Positions 8,967 through 18,069 of a stretch of DNA of 64,000 nt are shown piece after piece. The stretch is from the NCBI GenBank assembly GCA_035530275.1, contig DATKVC010000004.1, positions 1-64,000 on the forward strand, read 5' to 3'. Below the pieces are notes generated by a model. The model saw only the letters and a list, made by a program, of their open reading frames with translations. It was not told where the DNA came from and did no database searches. Made by a program: the position numbers and the translations under genes. How positions within the stretch are numbered: position 1 is the first letter of the stretch; every line of letters begins with the position of its first letter. Origin of the DNA: CAIJMU01 sp035530275 (GTDB lineage: Bacteria > Spirochaetota > Spirochaetia > Treponematales > Rectinemataceae).

Positions 8967-11900
8967 TCACTCCAAGGACGCCGGCATGGGGTCCTCCTCG
9001 GATTCGGGATCGACGGAAACCCTCTTTAGAATTGCCGCCTGCGATGCCTTGCCGTCCATCAGGACGCTGAGAGGTTCCGCGAGCCTCGTCCAGACACAGT
9101 GGTCGAGCCTCGCGGCGACGGGCATGTTCCTCAGCCAGAGCCAATCGATGCCTTCCGTCTCCGACCAAGGCACCGTGATGTAGCCAATATTCATACTTGT
9201 GACATTATGGAAGAAATGCGAGCCGAGGGAGGATTCGACGCGGAAATCGGGGAGATCGGCCTCGATGATGACGGCCGCGTGGGCTATCTGCGAGTAGGCT
9301 ACGGGAATGCCGAGCCATGGATCCCTTGTCCCCCAACGACCGAAGCCGAGGAGAAGATACCGGCGCCCCTCCTTCGCCACGAGGCGATCGAGGGCCTCGA
9401 TCTCGGCGGCGATCGCCAGCGTGGATTGCCGGTCGAAGCGCTCCGGATCGATCCAGACGATGTCGAGGAGCTCGTCGTTCCGCCCGTTTCCCATGCTTTT
9501 CGGCGAGCGGAGAAATGCGTCCGCCAGATCGATTCTGGACAAATCGACCTCGCCGCCGCTATCGGTCCGTATGAGGGGTTTGAGCTGGAGGATGTAAAAG
9601 GCGGGGGTACCGGATTCCTCGTCGAGATTGAGCGCGTATTCTATCTCGACCGGGGAGCCCATCGAACGGGATCCGACGTCCAGAACGAGATCCACGAGAC
9701 GCGCGAAGGGGAGAGCCTCGTGCTTGAGTATGTTTCCGAGATCGACGAAGCGAAGGCCGGGCGAGGAGGTGCCGGGCACTAGGCGATCGTTCTGGCCATC
9801 CCAGGTCGAGGCGAGGAGCCGAAATTTCGGATCTCCTTCCGCGTCGTCCAGTTCGAGCTCGGTTATCGCCGCGTCCTCCCCCGATCGCAGGTCCGGCATG
9901 GATCGCTCCATGTCGATGGCCCTGAACATCCTTTGCGAATTCTCCCGCATGCGGTCGGCCGGAATTATGTCGATCTTCGGATATCGCGGGCAGAACCGAT
10001 GACAGGCTCCGCCGTCCACGACCCAGGAACCGAGGCCGAGGGCGGACAGACAAAGCCCATCGTCGGGTTTGAGATAGGAAACGGGGTAATAGTTGTGGGA
10101 TTGGGCGGTGCCGGAAAGGTGGGGATAGTACCATCGACCGCGTCGCCTGCCGACCACTTCCTGCAGCACGATGGCCATGCGTTCTTCCTCGCGTTGGTAA
10201 CGAGCCACCTCGAAATATGCCTTGGCCTTGGACGAAAAAAGACTTGCATAGATGAGACGGACGGCGTCGCAGAGCTGGGAAAGCCTCGTCGCCGGATCAG
10301 GATGGGAATTCGGAATTAATAGGGTTTCGTAGATGCCGGAAAAGGGGACCATCAGCATGTCCTCGAAGAGCCCCGACGAACGCACGGCGAGGGGTCGATC
10401 CGTCGCGCGGACGAAGCGATCGAGCCTCGCGACGAGTTCTACGTCGAGAGGCGAGGCCAAGAAACGTTCCACGACCTCCTCGTGGTTCGCCTCGAAATAG
10501 GCGAAGGACATGAGCCCGTTGCTTTCGAGAAAGCGCTCGAACTCGTCAATTCCGATGAAGGCGGTCCTCGGGAGTTTGACCTCGATGCCCTCGATGTGGC
10601 CGGCGAGTTCGAGGTGATCGATCAGACTCTTCGCGAAGACGAGGCCCCTTCCCTTCCCTCCGACCGAGCCGGTACCGAGCCGCGTAAAGGATTCGTCGTC
10701 GCGGAAGTGCGCCACGTCGAAGGCCGGCACGGATCCTCGCTCGCGCTCGCGCCTCGCCTCGTCGAGGATTCCGACCAGGAAGGACCGGACCTCGGCGTCG
10801 GAAGCGAAGTTCATGCGACCATACCGCCTGAGTATGCGAGCGAAGCGGAGCTCGCCGCGCGCGGCGAGCCATATGGAAAAATGGTTGCCCTCGGCGTGGC
10901 GCAACAGCACTTCCGGCGGCACCTCGGCGATGCGTTGCATGAATTCGTTCATGTTCTTCGCGATGGCGATTATCGCACCGTCGTCGCCCACGAAGCGGAA
11001 AGGACCGAATCCCAGGTTGTTCCTGAGGAAATTGCCGATTTCGTGCTCCAGGGACGGGGAGGCTTTGTCGACGAAGGCGGCGCCGAGGGCTTCGACGATC
11101 GTGCGGCGTCCCGGGTCCTCGGATTGCACGATGAATGGCAGGTCTGCCCGGAACTCCTTCGCCATCTTGAGCAGGGCGAGGCCGGCTTCGCCGTCGAGCA
11201 CCCCGTCCCTCGGAAAATCGAGGTCGGTGATCACGGCGAGGAGCTCGTTTCGATGCCTGTCGAGGAGGTCAACGGCCGTTCCCCAGTCGGAAGCGAGCAG
11301 GACCTTCGGTCTGGATTTCGAGCGGAGGAGCTTGTAGACCTCGTCGCCTCCCTCTTCCTCGATCAAGGCCTGGGTCTGCCTGAGTATCACGCGATACATG
11401 AGGGGGAGGAAGCGGGAATAGTAGCGAACAGAATCCTCGACGAGGAGGATGACCCTGACGAGGCCCGAAGCCACGTCGGCCGAGGCATTGAGGAGGTCTT
11501 CGATGAATTTTATTATACCTATGAATAATTTTGAGTAGCCGTTCCACACGAAGACTCGGTCCACGGCCGAGAGGGAGCAGCCCGCGTCCTCGATGCTTCC
11601 GAGCACGGCGTTGTTGACGACGAGGAGTATGAGGGGGACGTCGGGCAGGGCTTTTCGTAAAGCCTCCGTCGAATCTATCGCCGGCATAAAATCCGATCCG
11701 GCCATCACGATGACGGCGTCGAAGCGCCGGAACATCGCGAGGGCGAGGGCCGATTCCGAGTCCCTCGCGGTGGCGATTCGCGGCACGGAGTTGAGATTGA
11801 GCTTGAATAGATCGCCGTAGCTCTGCTCGATGAACACCCCGTCCGATTCCATGACGAAGGACTCGTAGGCGCTGCCGACGAAAAGCACCTCCTTGACGCG

Positions 11901-11978
11901 CCGCTTCATGAGGTCGTGAAAGGCGTTGCGCTCGTTTCGCCCGCGATCGTAGGAACGCACAAGATCGTCGAAGAGCAT
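8967..11978 (-). CDS. Receiver-like / PEP-synthase-type ATP-grasp protein, copy 1
   Basis: 1003 residues, clearly paralogous to the downstream gene along most of its length. Residues ~1-135 form a degenerate receiver-like domain, ~165-335 a second one (VILLVEDSVRYYS, VITDLDF, FVDKASPS), and ~420-800 a pyruvate phosphate dikinase N-terminal domain (GSVGGKGRG, LAVRSSGLFEDM, IVLQEVVGRRRG, VEIEYALNL). The C-terminal region carries GFGRWGTRDPWLGIPV and SSLGSHFFHNVTS. The swivelling His domain and PEP-binding barrel of PpsA/PpdK are missing. The gene starts 13 nt after the histidine kinase stop and ends 72 nt before its paralogue, so the three are probably one operon. A phospho-relay input is inferred from this context; the reaction is unknown. 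Confidence 0.82.
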   Translation of the reverse strand: MLFDDLVRSYDRGRNERNAFHDLMKRRVKEVLFVGSAYESFVMESDGVFIEQSYGDLFKLNLNSVPRIATARDSESALALAMFRRFDAVIVMAGSDFMPAIDSTEALRKALPDVPLILLVVNNAVLGSIEDAGCSLSAVDRVFVWNGYSKLFIGIIKFIEDLLNASADVASGLVRVILLVEDSVRYYSRFLPLMYRVILRQTQALIEEEGGDEVYKLLRSKSRPKVLLASDWGTAVDLLDRHRNELLAVITDLDFPRDGVLDGEAGLALLKMAKEFRADLPFIVQSEDPGRRTIVEALGAAFVDKASPSLEHEIGNFLRNNLGFGPFRFVGDDGAIIAIAKNMNEFMQRIAEVPPEVLLRHAEGNHFSIWLAARGELRFARILRRYGRMNFASDAEVRSFLVGILDEARRERERGSVPAFDVAHFRDDESFTRLGTGSVGGKGRGLVFAKSLIDHLELAGHIEGIEVKLPRTAFIGIDEFERFLESNGLMSFAYFEANHEEVVERFLASPLDVELVARLDRFVRATDRPLAVRSSGLFEDMLMVPFSGIYETLLIPNSHPDPATRLSQLCDAVRLIYASLFSSKAKAYFEVARYQREEERMAIVLQEVVGRRRGRWYYPHLSGTAQSHNYYPVSYLKPDDGLCLSALGLGSWVVDGGACHRFCPRYPKIDIIPADRMRENSQRMFRAIDMERSMPDLRSGEDAAITELELDDAEGDPKFRLLASTWDGQNDRLVPGTSSPGLRFVDLGNILKHEALPFARLVDLVLDVGSRSMGSPVEIEYALNLDEESGTPAFYILQLKPLIRTDSGGEVDLSRIDLADAFLRSPKSMGNGRNDELLDIVWIDPERFDRQSTLAIAAEIEALDRLVAKEGRRYLLLGFGRWGTRDPWLGIPVAYSQIAHAAVIIEADLPDFRVESSLGSHFFHNVTSMNIGYITVPWSETEGIDWLWLRNMPVAARLDHCVWTRLAEPLSVLMDGKASQAAILKRVSVDPESEEDPMPASLE

Positions 11979-11991
11979 TTCGTTACTTTTC

Positions 11992-13041
11992 TCAGTCTCG
12001 CGCGACGACGGGAATGTCGACTACGAATCGAGCGCCCCCGCCTTCGCGTCCGCAGTGCGCGAAACTCCCCCGGAGCTGGGAGGCGAGCATCTTTACGATC
12101 TGCAAGCCGAGACCTTCTTGGGATGCGAGCGAAAAGCCTTCCGGCAGCCCCCTGCCGTCGTCCTCCACGACGAGACGCAACCTATCCTGTTCCTGACGAA
12201 GGGTGAGGGCGACAAAACCCCCGTCGGCCGCTCCGAAGGCGTGGCGCAAGGAATTGGCTACCAGCTCGGTGCAGAGTATGCCGAAGGGGATGGCCCGTTT
12301 CGAATCGAAGGTTATATCCTCAAGGTCAAGCCGCACGTCGACACCGGCCCTGTCGATGGTCTGGGAAATATCCGAGGCGATTTTCTCGATATACGCCCCG
12401 AGATCGATCGCGTCGGAATCGCCCGAAGCGAATTGCAGGCGATAAAGGGCCGAAATGGAATCCACGCGAAAGCGTAGGCTCTCGAGGGCCGCACGGAGCG
12501 CTCCCTGCTCGGCCTTGCCCTCCTCGAGAGCGATGAAACTCGAAATCAACGCAATGCTGTTCTTTACCCTGTGCTGAATCTCCCTAAGAGCGTCCTTCTT
12601 TTCGCGCGAAGACTCTTCCGCGCGAGCCTCCATTTCCATCAATTTCGTCAAATCCCGCGCGACCGCGAGGATCGCGCCTTGGAATATTTCCTCCGAGCCG
12701 GAGCTGAAGCAGACCTCCACCCAGCGGTATTTCGCCGAATTGCCAAGATCGTCTTCGGAACCCTCGCTGACAGGGCCGAGGCGGAATTGAAGGGAAAGGG
12801 GGAGCCCCTTCGTTGAAAGCGCCCGGGCAAGCGAGCCTTCGACAACCTCCCTGTCATCCGCATGGATGAAATCGTGAAAGGCCCGGCCTCCAAGCGAAGC
12901 CGCCGATTGCCCGAGCAGGTTCACCGCGCCGCGCGAAACACGAAGCAATCGACCTTTCTCGTCTAGAATGGCGAGAAAATCGGGAGCGAGTTCGAAGAAG
13001 CCCTCGAGCCCGATGGGATTTTCTCTGGAGCTGTCCGGCAC
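11992..13041 (-). CDS. PAS-domain sensor histidine kinase (HisKA_2 type)
   Basis: About 349 residues with no membrane segment, so probably cytoplasmic. A PAS domain occupies ~10-130 (FFELAPDFLAILDEKG), a HisKA_2-type dimerisation region has the phospho-accepting His157 in EIQHRVKNS, and a HATPase domain follows (LCTELVANSLRHAF, VEDDGRGLPEG, GLGLQIVKML). The GTG start at 13041 is chosen because GGGGAGG lies 5 nt upstream and because the longer upstream frame has no kinase-like sequence and runs into the gdhA terminator. It is the first gene of a probable operon with two receiver-containing proteins, which are its likely phosphorylation partners (inference). Confidence 0.88.
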   Translation of the reverse strand: MPDSSRENPIGLEGFFELAPDFLAILDEKGRLLRVSRGAVNLLGQSAASLGGRAFHDFIHADDREVVEGSLARALSTKGLPLSLQFRLGPVSEGSEDDLGNSAKYRWVEVCFSSGSEEIFQGAILAVARDLTKLMEMEARAEESSREKKDALREIQHRVKNSIALISSFIALEEGKAEQGALRAALESLRFRVDSISALYRLQFASGDSDAIDLGAYIEKIASDISQTIDRAGVDVRLDLEDITFDSKRAIPFGILCTELVANSLRHAFGAADGGFVALTLRQEQDRLRLVVEDDGRGLPEGFSLASQEGLGLQIVKMLASQLRGSFAHCGREGGGARFVVDIPVVARD

Positions 13042-13098
13042 TGTCGCCTCCCCGAAGCACTCTAGCCTGCCCCCGGAGAGGCCGCAAGCTCCGACGAA

Positions 13099-13134
13099 AA
13101 CGGCCGTCCCCCGCGCTCGCGAAGGACGGCCGTT
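13099..13134 (-). terminator. Intrinsic terminator of gdhA
   Basis: An 11-bp perfect stem (AACGGCCGTCC with its complement at 13124-13134) around a GC-rich loop, 44 nt past the gdhA stop. Reading on the minus strand, the stem is followed by TTCGTCGG, only a short T stretch, so termination may be partial. Confidence 0.6.
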
Positions 13135-13177
13135 ACTGACCGCGGCCATCGAGGCCGCGACTCAGGGGGAAGGAAAC

Positions 13178-14524
13178 TTAGACGAGGCCCTGGGCGAGCA
13201 TCGCGTCGGCGACCTTCTTGAAACCGGCGATATTGGCACCGATGACGTAATTGCCTTCGACACCGTACTGCTTCGCGGTATCGACGCAGGCCTTGTGGAT
13301 GTTGACCATGATCTCGTGGAGGCGATGGTCGACTTCTTCGGCGCTCCACGCGAGGCGCATGGAGTTCTGGGACATCTCGAGACCGGACACCGCAACGCCG
13401 CCGGCATTGGCTGCCTTGCCGGGCGCGAAGGGAATCTTCTTCTCGATGAAGAGCTTCCAGGCCTCGGGCGTGCATCCCATGTTCGAGGTTTCCACGACGA
13501 CCTTGACGCCATTGGCCAGAAGGGCCTTCGCGTCGTCACCGTTGAGCTCGTTCTGGATGGCGCAGGGGAAGGCGAGGTCGACTTTGACTTCCCAGGGTTT
13601 CTTGCCGGCGTGGAAGGTGGCGTTCGGGAATTTCTTCGCGTAGTTCGCGACCTTCTCGCGATCGATGACGAGCATCTGCTCGAGATAGGCCCACTTCTCC
13701 TTGGTGCCGATCCCGTCGGGATCGTGGACGTAGCCGTCGGGACCGGAGATGGTGACGACCTTGGCGCCGAGCTGGCTCGCCTTGATGCAGGCGCCCCAGG
13801 CGACGTTGCCGAAGCCGGAGACGGAGACGGTCTTGCCCTTCATGCTGTCGCCCTTGAGCTTGAGCATCTCCTCGGCGAAGTAGACGGCGCCGAAGCCCGT
13901 GGCCTCGGGTCGAATGAGGGACCCGCCGAAATTGAGACCCTTGCCGGTGAGGACGCCCGTGAACTCATTGCGAAGTCGCTTGTACTGGCCGAACATGTAG
14001 CCGACCTCGCGTCCGCCCACCCCGATATCGCCGGCAGGCACGTCGGTGTCGGCACCGATGTGGCGCGAAAGTTCGGTCATGTAGGACTGGCAGAAGCGCA
14101 TGATCTCATTGTCGCTCTTGCCGTTGGGATCGAAGTCGGAACCGCCCTTGCCGCCGCCCATCGGAAGGCCCGTGAGCGAATTCTTGAAGGTCTGCTCGAA
14201 TCCGAGGAACTTGAGGGTGGAGAGCTGGACTCGGGGATGGAAACGGATACCACCCTTATAGGGGCCGATCGCCGAATTGAATTGGACGCGATATCCGCGA
14301 TTGATGCGAAATTCGCCCTTGTCATCCATCCAGGGCACACGGAACATGACCGTGCGCTCGGGCTCGATGATCCGCTCGAGAATGTGCTGGGCCTTGTACT
14401 TGGGCTCGGCCTCGATCAGGGGCTCGATGGACTCGAGAACCTCTTCCGCCGCCTGGATAAACTCGCTTTCCCAGGGAGTGCGGGCCTTAAGGTCGTCCAG
14501 GACTTGACGGATATAGGCATTCAT
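13178..14524 (-). CDS. gdhA: NADP-type glutamate dehydrogenase
   Basis: About 448 residues, the usual size of hexameric bacterial GDH. It interconverts 2-oxoglutarate plus ammonium and glutamate in the cytoplasm. The glutamate-binding region GYRVQFNSAIGPYKGGIRF, the catalytic lysine segment LTGLPMGGGKGG, DVPAGDIGVGGREVGYM and the nucleotide-binding FGNVAWG are all present. The ATG at 14524 has AGGAGG about 7 nt upstream; an earlier in-frame codon lies inside that region. The gene appears monocistronic, with its own promoter candidate and terminator. NADP preference is inferred from overall similarity to the short GdhA class. Confidence 0.96.
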   Translation of the reverse strand: MNAYIRQVLDDLKARTPWESEFIQAAEEVLESIEPLIEAEPKYKAQHILERIIEPERTVMFRVPWMDDKGEFRINRGYRVQFNSAIGPYKGGIRFHPRVQLSTLKFLGFEQTFKNSLTGLPMGGGKGGSDFDPNGKSDNEIMRFCQSYMTELSRHIGADTDVPAGDIGVGGREVGYMFGQYKRLRNEFTGVLTGKGLNFGGSLIRPEATGFGAVYFAEEMLKLKGDSMKGKTVSVSGFGNVAWGACIKASQLGAKVVTISGPDGYVHDPDGIGTKEKWAYLEQMLVIDREKVANYAKKFPNATFHAGKKPWEVKVDLAFPCAIQNELNGDDAKALLANGVKVVVETSNMGCTPEAWKLFIEKKIPFAPGKAANAGGVAVSGLEMSQNSMRLAWSAEEVDHRLHEIMVNIHKACVDTAKQYGVEGNYVIGANIAGFKKVADAMLAQGLV

Positions 14525-14562
14525 GCTGCTTCCTCCTGCGCGCATTCCGCGCGCGCACAGTC

Positions 14563-14591
14563 AGTTTACCTCGATTATCGAATTCAGACAA
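14563..14591 (-). promoter_or_regulatory. Candidate gdhA promoter
   Basis: Minus-strand TTGTCT (14586-14591) and TAAACT (14563-14568), 17 bp apart, about 40 nt upstream of the gdhA start. The expected leader contains a GC palindrome (GCGCGCGGAATGCGCGC). Both boxes match consensus at only four of six positions. Confidence 0.4.
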
Positions 14592-14670
14592 GATAAAAAT
14601 TGCCCGATGAAATGGCGTTTCGATAAATGGAACAAAAGCATCACGGCCACGATGACAAAACACGTTCCCG

Positions 14671-16746
14671 CTACTGAAGTTGCCTAATCGAGAGGAAGAG
14701 CCCGGGAAAGTCCGAGGTATTCGTTCCAGCCGAGGAGGCGGAGGGTCCGCCCGCCGAGCCCGTCTGCCCGCCCGCCGCCTGAGACTTGCTTGCAGGCGCC
14801 GCGATGACCTCGTCGCCGACGTTGATCGTATCGAAAAAGCCGCTGCTCTTGAGGGTACCCGTGGCAACTTCTTCATCGATCTTGGTAAGGGTCAGGGTGC
14901 CTACTTGGGCCTGTGCGGGCCAATAGGGCCCAAGTCCCTCGCTCATGACCCCGAGGGTCCCCTTTTTGAAGACGAGGAGATTATCGCCGACCTTGAAACC
15001 ATCGGCGCTTCCGAGATCGACGAGGACGGAGTCCTGACTGCGGCGCAGGATGCTGCCCTTCGGCTGCAAGGCCGCGACCAGGCTGTCCGCCAAACGGAGA
15101 GCCGTGTTCTTCACTCGATCGTTGCCGGTTCGATAGGAACGGAAGGTCGTCGCGAGACTACCCGTCCTGCCGACGCGAAGTTCGCCGCCTACCTGGATTT
15201 CGCGGTCGCTCTCCTTAATTGAGAGGAGCAAGTAATAATCAGCGCCGGCCTCTCTGGCAAGGCGGAAAGCCTCACCAGGGCTTGAGACCTTCTCCGCGAG
15301 TTTTGGCACCGACAACCTCGAGCTCGAGCCGAGGAGGTCCGTCAAATACCGTCTGAAAATCGAAGATACATCGAGGTGATATTCGGAGGAGAGGTCCGGC
15401 TCCCAAAAGATAGCCACCGAATACGGGCGCTTCTGAAGGGCGAATTGATCCACGTTCCAGTCCCCGGCGACGGTCCCCGAGAGGAGGCTCGTGTAGATCT
15501 CGATCGTGTCGAGGGCGCTGCGATCGGCCTTTCCGATGCCTTCGAGGAAGCGAAGCTCGGAGAGTTGGCGAGCCGGGTAGCCCCTTTTCCTGAGCAGATC
15601 CGCATAGAGAGTTCGACCTTGCACGGAATAGGGATCGATCTTGAGGGCGCGGCGATATTCGACGATCGCCTGATCGAAATAGCTGCGGTCTTCGAGTTCC
15701 CTACCCTTCGCGACATGCCAATCGGCGTAGCGCTTCCTCTGTCCGCCTTCAAGGGGGCTCGAATCCATCACTATTTCTTCGAGGGCGATGCGTGCGACCT
15801 CGTCGTCGGGGCTCAGCCCCGTGGCGGTATCCAGGCTGTAGATGGCGTCGGAGACCTCGCCTTGCGCAACCTGGGACTCTCCGAGGGCGAACCAGGCGAG
15901 TTCGTCCTTGCGATCCACGGCGATGGCATCCCGCATCACCGCTTCGCATCCCTTGAAATCGCCCGTCGAATAAAGCAGGGAACCAAGAAGTGCCCGATAG
16001 CCACCCTGGCCGGGACGGAGCCCCACCGCGTTGCGCGCGTGAAAGATGGCCTTGGCGGTCAGTCCGCGGGCCGCGTCGACCTTGGCGGCTACGAGCTGGA
16101 CCCTCGCGTCATCGGAGTGGGCCGCGAGCGCTTTTTCCACGAGGACGGATGCGTCCTCGGGCCTCCCTTGATCGAGCGACACGAGGGCGAGCGAGGCGAG
16201 GGACCGGGCGTCGAGGGGGGCGATCCTGAGGCTATCCTCGAAGCGAAGCCTCGCCTCAGTCTTCTTGCCCTCCGCCAGGTCGAGGAGGGCGAGGCCGAAG
16301 CGCGCGTCGAGATCGTTGGGGCTCGAACCGAGAACGGACTCGAAGCGGGCTCTCGCGGTCGAAAGATCGCCGAGCCCGGCCCGGATGAAGCCCTCGAGAT
16401 CAACGAGGGACCGATCGCCCCTCCTATATGGCTCGGCCTGCGTCGCGTAGGACAGCGCCTGGTCATATTCACCTAATTGGTAATAACATTTCGCCAAGCC
16501 CACCATCGCATCGCCGAAGGACGGATTGATCTTCAGGGCGGCCATGTAATCGTCGATGGCCCCGTACCAGTCCTCCGAAAAGGCGCGCGTCGCCGCCCGA
16601 GAAGCGTAACCGGGCGCCGTCGCCGGGTCCGTAGCCTGCGGCTGGGCCTGCGGCGGGGTTTGTATCGCGTCCTGCGCCGCGATCCCATCCACTCCGGCGC
16701 CCATGAGGAAGATCAGAGCGAGATACAGGCCCCATTTACCGGTCAC
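14671..16746 (-). CDS. Secreted or periplasmic TPR-repeat protein
   Basis: 691 residues. An N-terminal signal peptide (MTGKWGLYLALIFLMGAGVDGIAAQ) is followed by a Gln/Pro-rich linker. Residues ~45-430 are tetratricopeptide repeats (for example EDWYGAIDDYMAALKINPSF). The C-terminal part (~445-670) is beta-rich, with YSVAIFWEPDLSSEYHLDV and VGDNLLVFKKGTLG, the latter like a small barrel domain in cell-surface assembly proteins. The GTG start overlaps the stop of the upstream CBS gene (GTGA) and has GGAGGG upstream, so translation is probably coupled. It closes the zapA-phoH-pgpH-ybeY-tlyC operon. Role unknown; an envelope scaffold or assembly part is plausible. Confidence 0.78.
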   Translation of the reverse strand: MTGKWGLYLALIFLMGAGVDGIAAQDAIQTPPQAQPQATDPATAPGYASRAATRAFSEDWYGAIDDYMAALKINPSFGDAMVGLAKCYYQLGEYDQALSYATQAEPYRRGDRSLVDLEGFIRAGLGDLSTARARFESVLGSSPNDLDARFGLALLDLAEGKKTEARLRFEDSLRIAPLDARSLASLALVSLDQGRPEDASVLVEKALAAHSDDARVQLVAAKVDAARGLTAKAIFHARNAVGLRPGQGGYRALLGSLLYSTGDFKGCEAVMRDAIAVDRKDELAWFALGESQVAQGEVSDAIYSLDTATGLSPDDEVARIALEEIVMDSSPLEGGQRKRYADWHVAKGRELEDRSYFDQAIVEYRRALKIDPYSVQGRTLYADLLRKRGYPARQLSELRFLEGIGKADRSALDTIEIYTSLLSGTVAGDWNVDQFALQKRPYSVAIFWEPDLSSEYHLDVSSIFRRYLTDLLGSSSRLSVPKLAEKVSSPGEAFRLAREAGADYYLLLSIKESDREIQVGGELRVGRTGSLATTFRSYRTGNDRVKNTALRLADSLVAALQPKGSILRRSQDSVLVDLGSADGFKVGDNLLVFKKGTLGVMSEGLGPYWPAQAQVGTLTLTKIDEEVATGTLKSSGFFDTINVGDEVIAAPASKSQAAGGQTGSAGGPSASSAGTNTSDFPGLFLSIRQLQ

Positions 16747-17591
16747 GTAATCCCTCCAGAATCCTCGCGACGCGTCACGCGCACGAGTTCGATGCGATGT
16801 CCTTCCGTCTCCTGGACGGTGAATTCGACCTCTCCCGCGGCGATAGTCTCGCCGCGCAGGGGTATCCTCCCGAACAGATCGAAGACATAGCCGCCGAGCG
16901 AGTCGAAATCCTCGGCCGGTAGGGCGAGGCCCGTCCTGCCGTTGAAGGTATCGAGGTTGACGCGGGCGTCGCAGAGCCAGGCAGACTCTCCGACGGGAAC
17001 GATTTCCTCCCGCTCCTCGTCGTATTCATCTTGGATCTCGCCGACGATCTCCTCGATGATGTCTTCCAGACAGACGATGCCGGACACACCGCCGTATTCG
17101 TCCACGGCGACGGCGATGTGAACCCGCCGCCGCTTGAATTCGCGCAGGAGAGCGTCGATACGCTTCGTCTCCGGAACGAAAAAAGGCTTTCGCAAAAGGG
17201 CCGGAAGGGAAAATTCCTCCCCCGTGACGAGGATCTTGAGGAGGTCCTTCGCGTACAGCATCCCGACGACGTCGTCTATCGTCTCGCGATAGACCGGAAT
17301 CCGGGAATGCCCCGAGGAGACGACGGCTTCGAGGAGTTCGTCCCGCTTGGCGTCGAGTGCGACGAAGAAGGTATCGGTGCGGGGTACCATCACCTCTTTG
17401 ACGAGGGTAGTGCCGAGTTCCTGCACGCCGCGAATCATTTCGCGACGCTCCTCCTGCGCATCGAGGACTTCTTCCGAAGCCGCTGCTTCTGAATCCGCGT
17501 CCCCGCCTTGTTCACCGATAGGCGGAACGAAGGAACCCGTGTCCTTTTTTAGGCCAAGGCGGGAGGCCAGGGACCGGATCAACTCGTTCAT
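16743..17591 (-). CDS. TlyC/CorC-type CBS-domain protein
   Basis: 282 residues: a short acidic N-terminus, a CBS pair at ~65-185 (VKEVMVPRTDTFFV, SRIPVYRETIDDVVG, GGVSGIVCLEDIIEEIVGEI) and a CorC_HlyC transporter-associated domain at ~195-275. No transmembrane DUF21 domain is present, so it is the soluble CorC/TlyC type rather than the membrane HlyC form. Relatives modulate magnesium or cobalt efflux; spirochaetal TlyC was first called a haemolysin, a label that should not be taken as function. The start overlaps the ybeY stop by ATGA. The downstream TPR gene overlaps its stop. Confidence 0.87.
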   Translation of the reverse strand: MNELIRSLASRLGLKKDTGSFVPPIGEQGGDADSEAAASEEVLDAQEERREMIRGVQELGTTLVKEVMVPRTDTFFVALDAKRDELLEAVVSSGHSRIPVYRETIDDVVGMLYAKDLLKILVTGEEFSLPALLRKPFFVPETKRIDALLREFKRRRVHIAVAVDEYGGVSGIVCLEDIIEEIVGEIQDEYDEEREEIVPVGESAWLCDARVNLDTFNGRTGLALPAEDFDSLGGYVFDLFGRIPLRGETIAAGEVEFTVQETEGHRIELVRVTRREDSGGIT

Positions 17592-18067
17592 GAGAAGGCT
17601 CCCCGCCCCGGGCCGATCTCGGCGAGAAGACGCTCCTGCATGACCAGCATGGGTTGCGTCGCGTCGTTGTCCTCGTGATCCATCCCCGACAGATGAAGGA
17701 TGCCATGCAGCACGAGGCGGCGGAGCTCTTCTCCTCGAGGGACGGAAAATTCCGCCACGTTCCGATCCAAGGCCTGGAGAGAGATGACAATGTCTCCGGC
17801 CAGGATTCTCTCCTCGCCCGCCTCGTTCGCGTACGTATCGCCCTGTCCGAACGAGAGGACATCCGTAGCCTCGTCCTTTTCCCTATAGTCGCGGTTCAGA
17901 GTCCTAATGAAGGCATCGTCGCAAAACAACAGTGATAGGTCCCAATTGATTTTTCCGAGTCTCGACAGAACGGCGAGGGAGTAGGATTCGGCGGCCTCGG
18001 CGAACGCGGATTCGGAGGCTCGCCCATCGGCCTCCCGGCCTTCGAAGGATACGACGACGAGGTTCAA
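17588..18067 (-). CDS. ybeY: Endoribonuclease YbeY (rRNA maturation factor)
   Basis: 159 residues with the metal-binding signature HGILHLSGMDHE near residues 114-125 and the RDYREKDEATDVLSF segment typical of YbeY. The protein is a single-strand endoribonuclease required for 16S 3'-end processing and ribosome quality control. The start is TTG at 18067, with AGGAGG 7 nt upstream; no ATG lies nearby in frame. It follows the pgpH stop by 2 nt and overlaps the CBS gene by ATGA. A phoH-pgpH-ybeY-corC order is widespread in bacteria, which supports the call. Confidence 0.94.
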   Translation of the reverse strand: MNLVVVSFEGREADGRASESAFAEAAESYSLAVLSRLGKINWDLSLLFCDDAFIRTLNRDYREKDEATDVLSFGQGDTYANEAGEERILAGDIVISLQALDRNVAEFSVPRGEELRRLVLHGILHLSGMDHEDNDATQPMLVMQERLLAEIGPGRGAFS

Positions 18068-18069
18068 CG

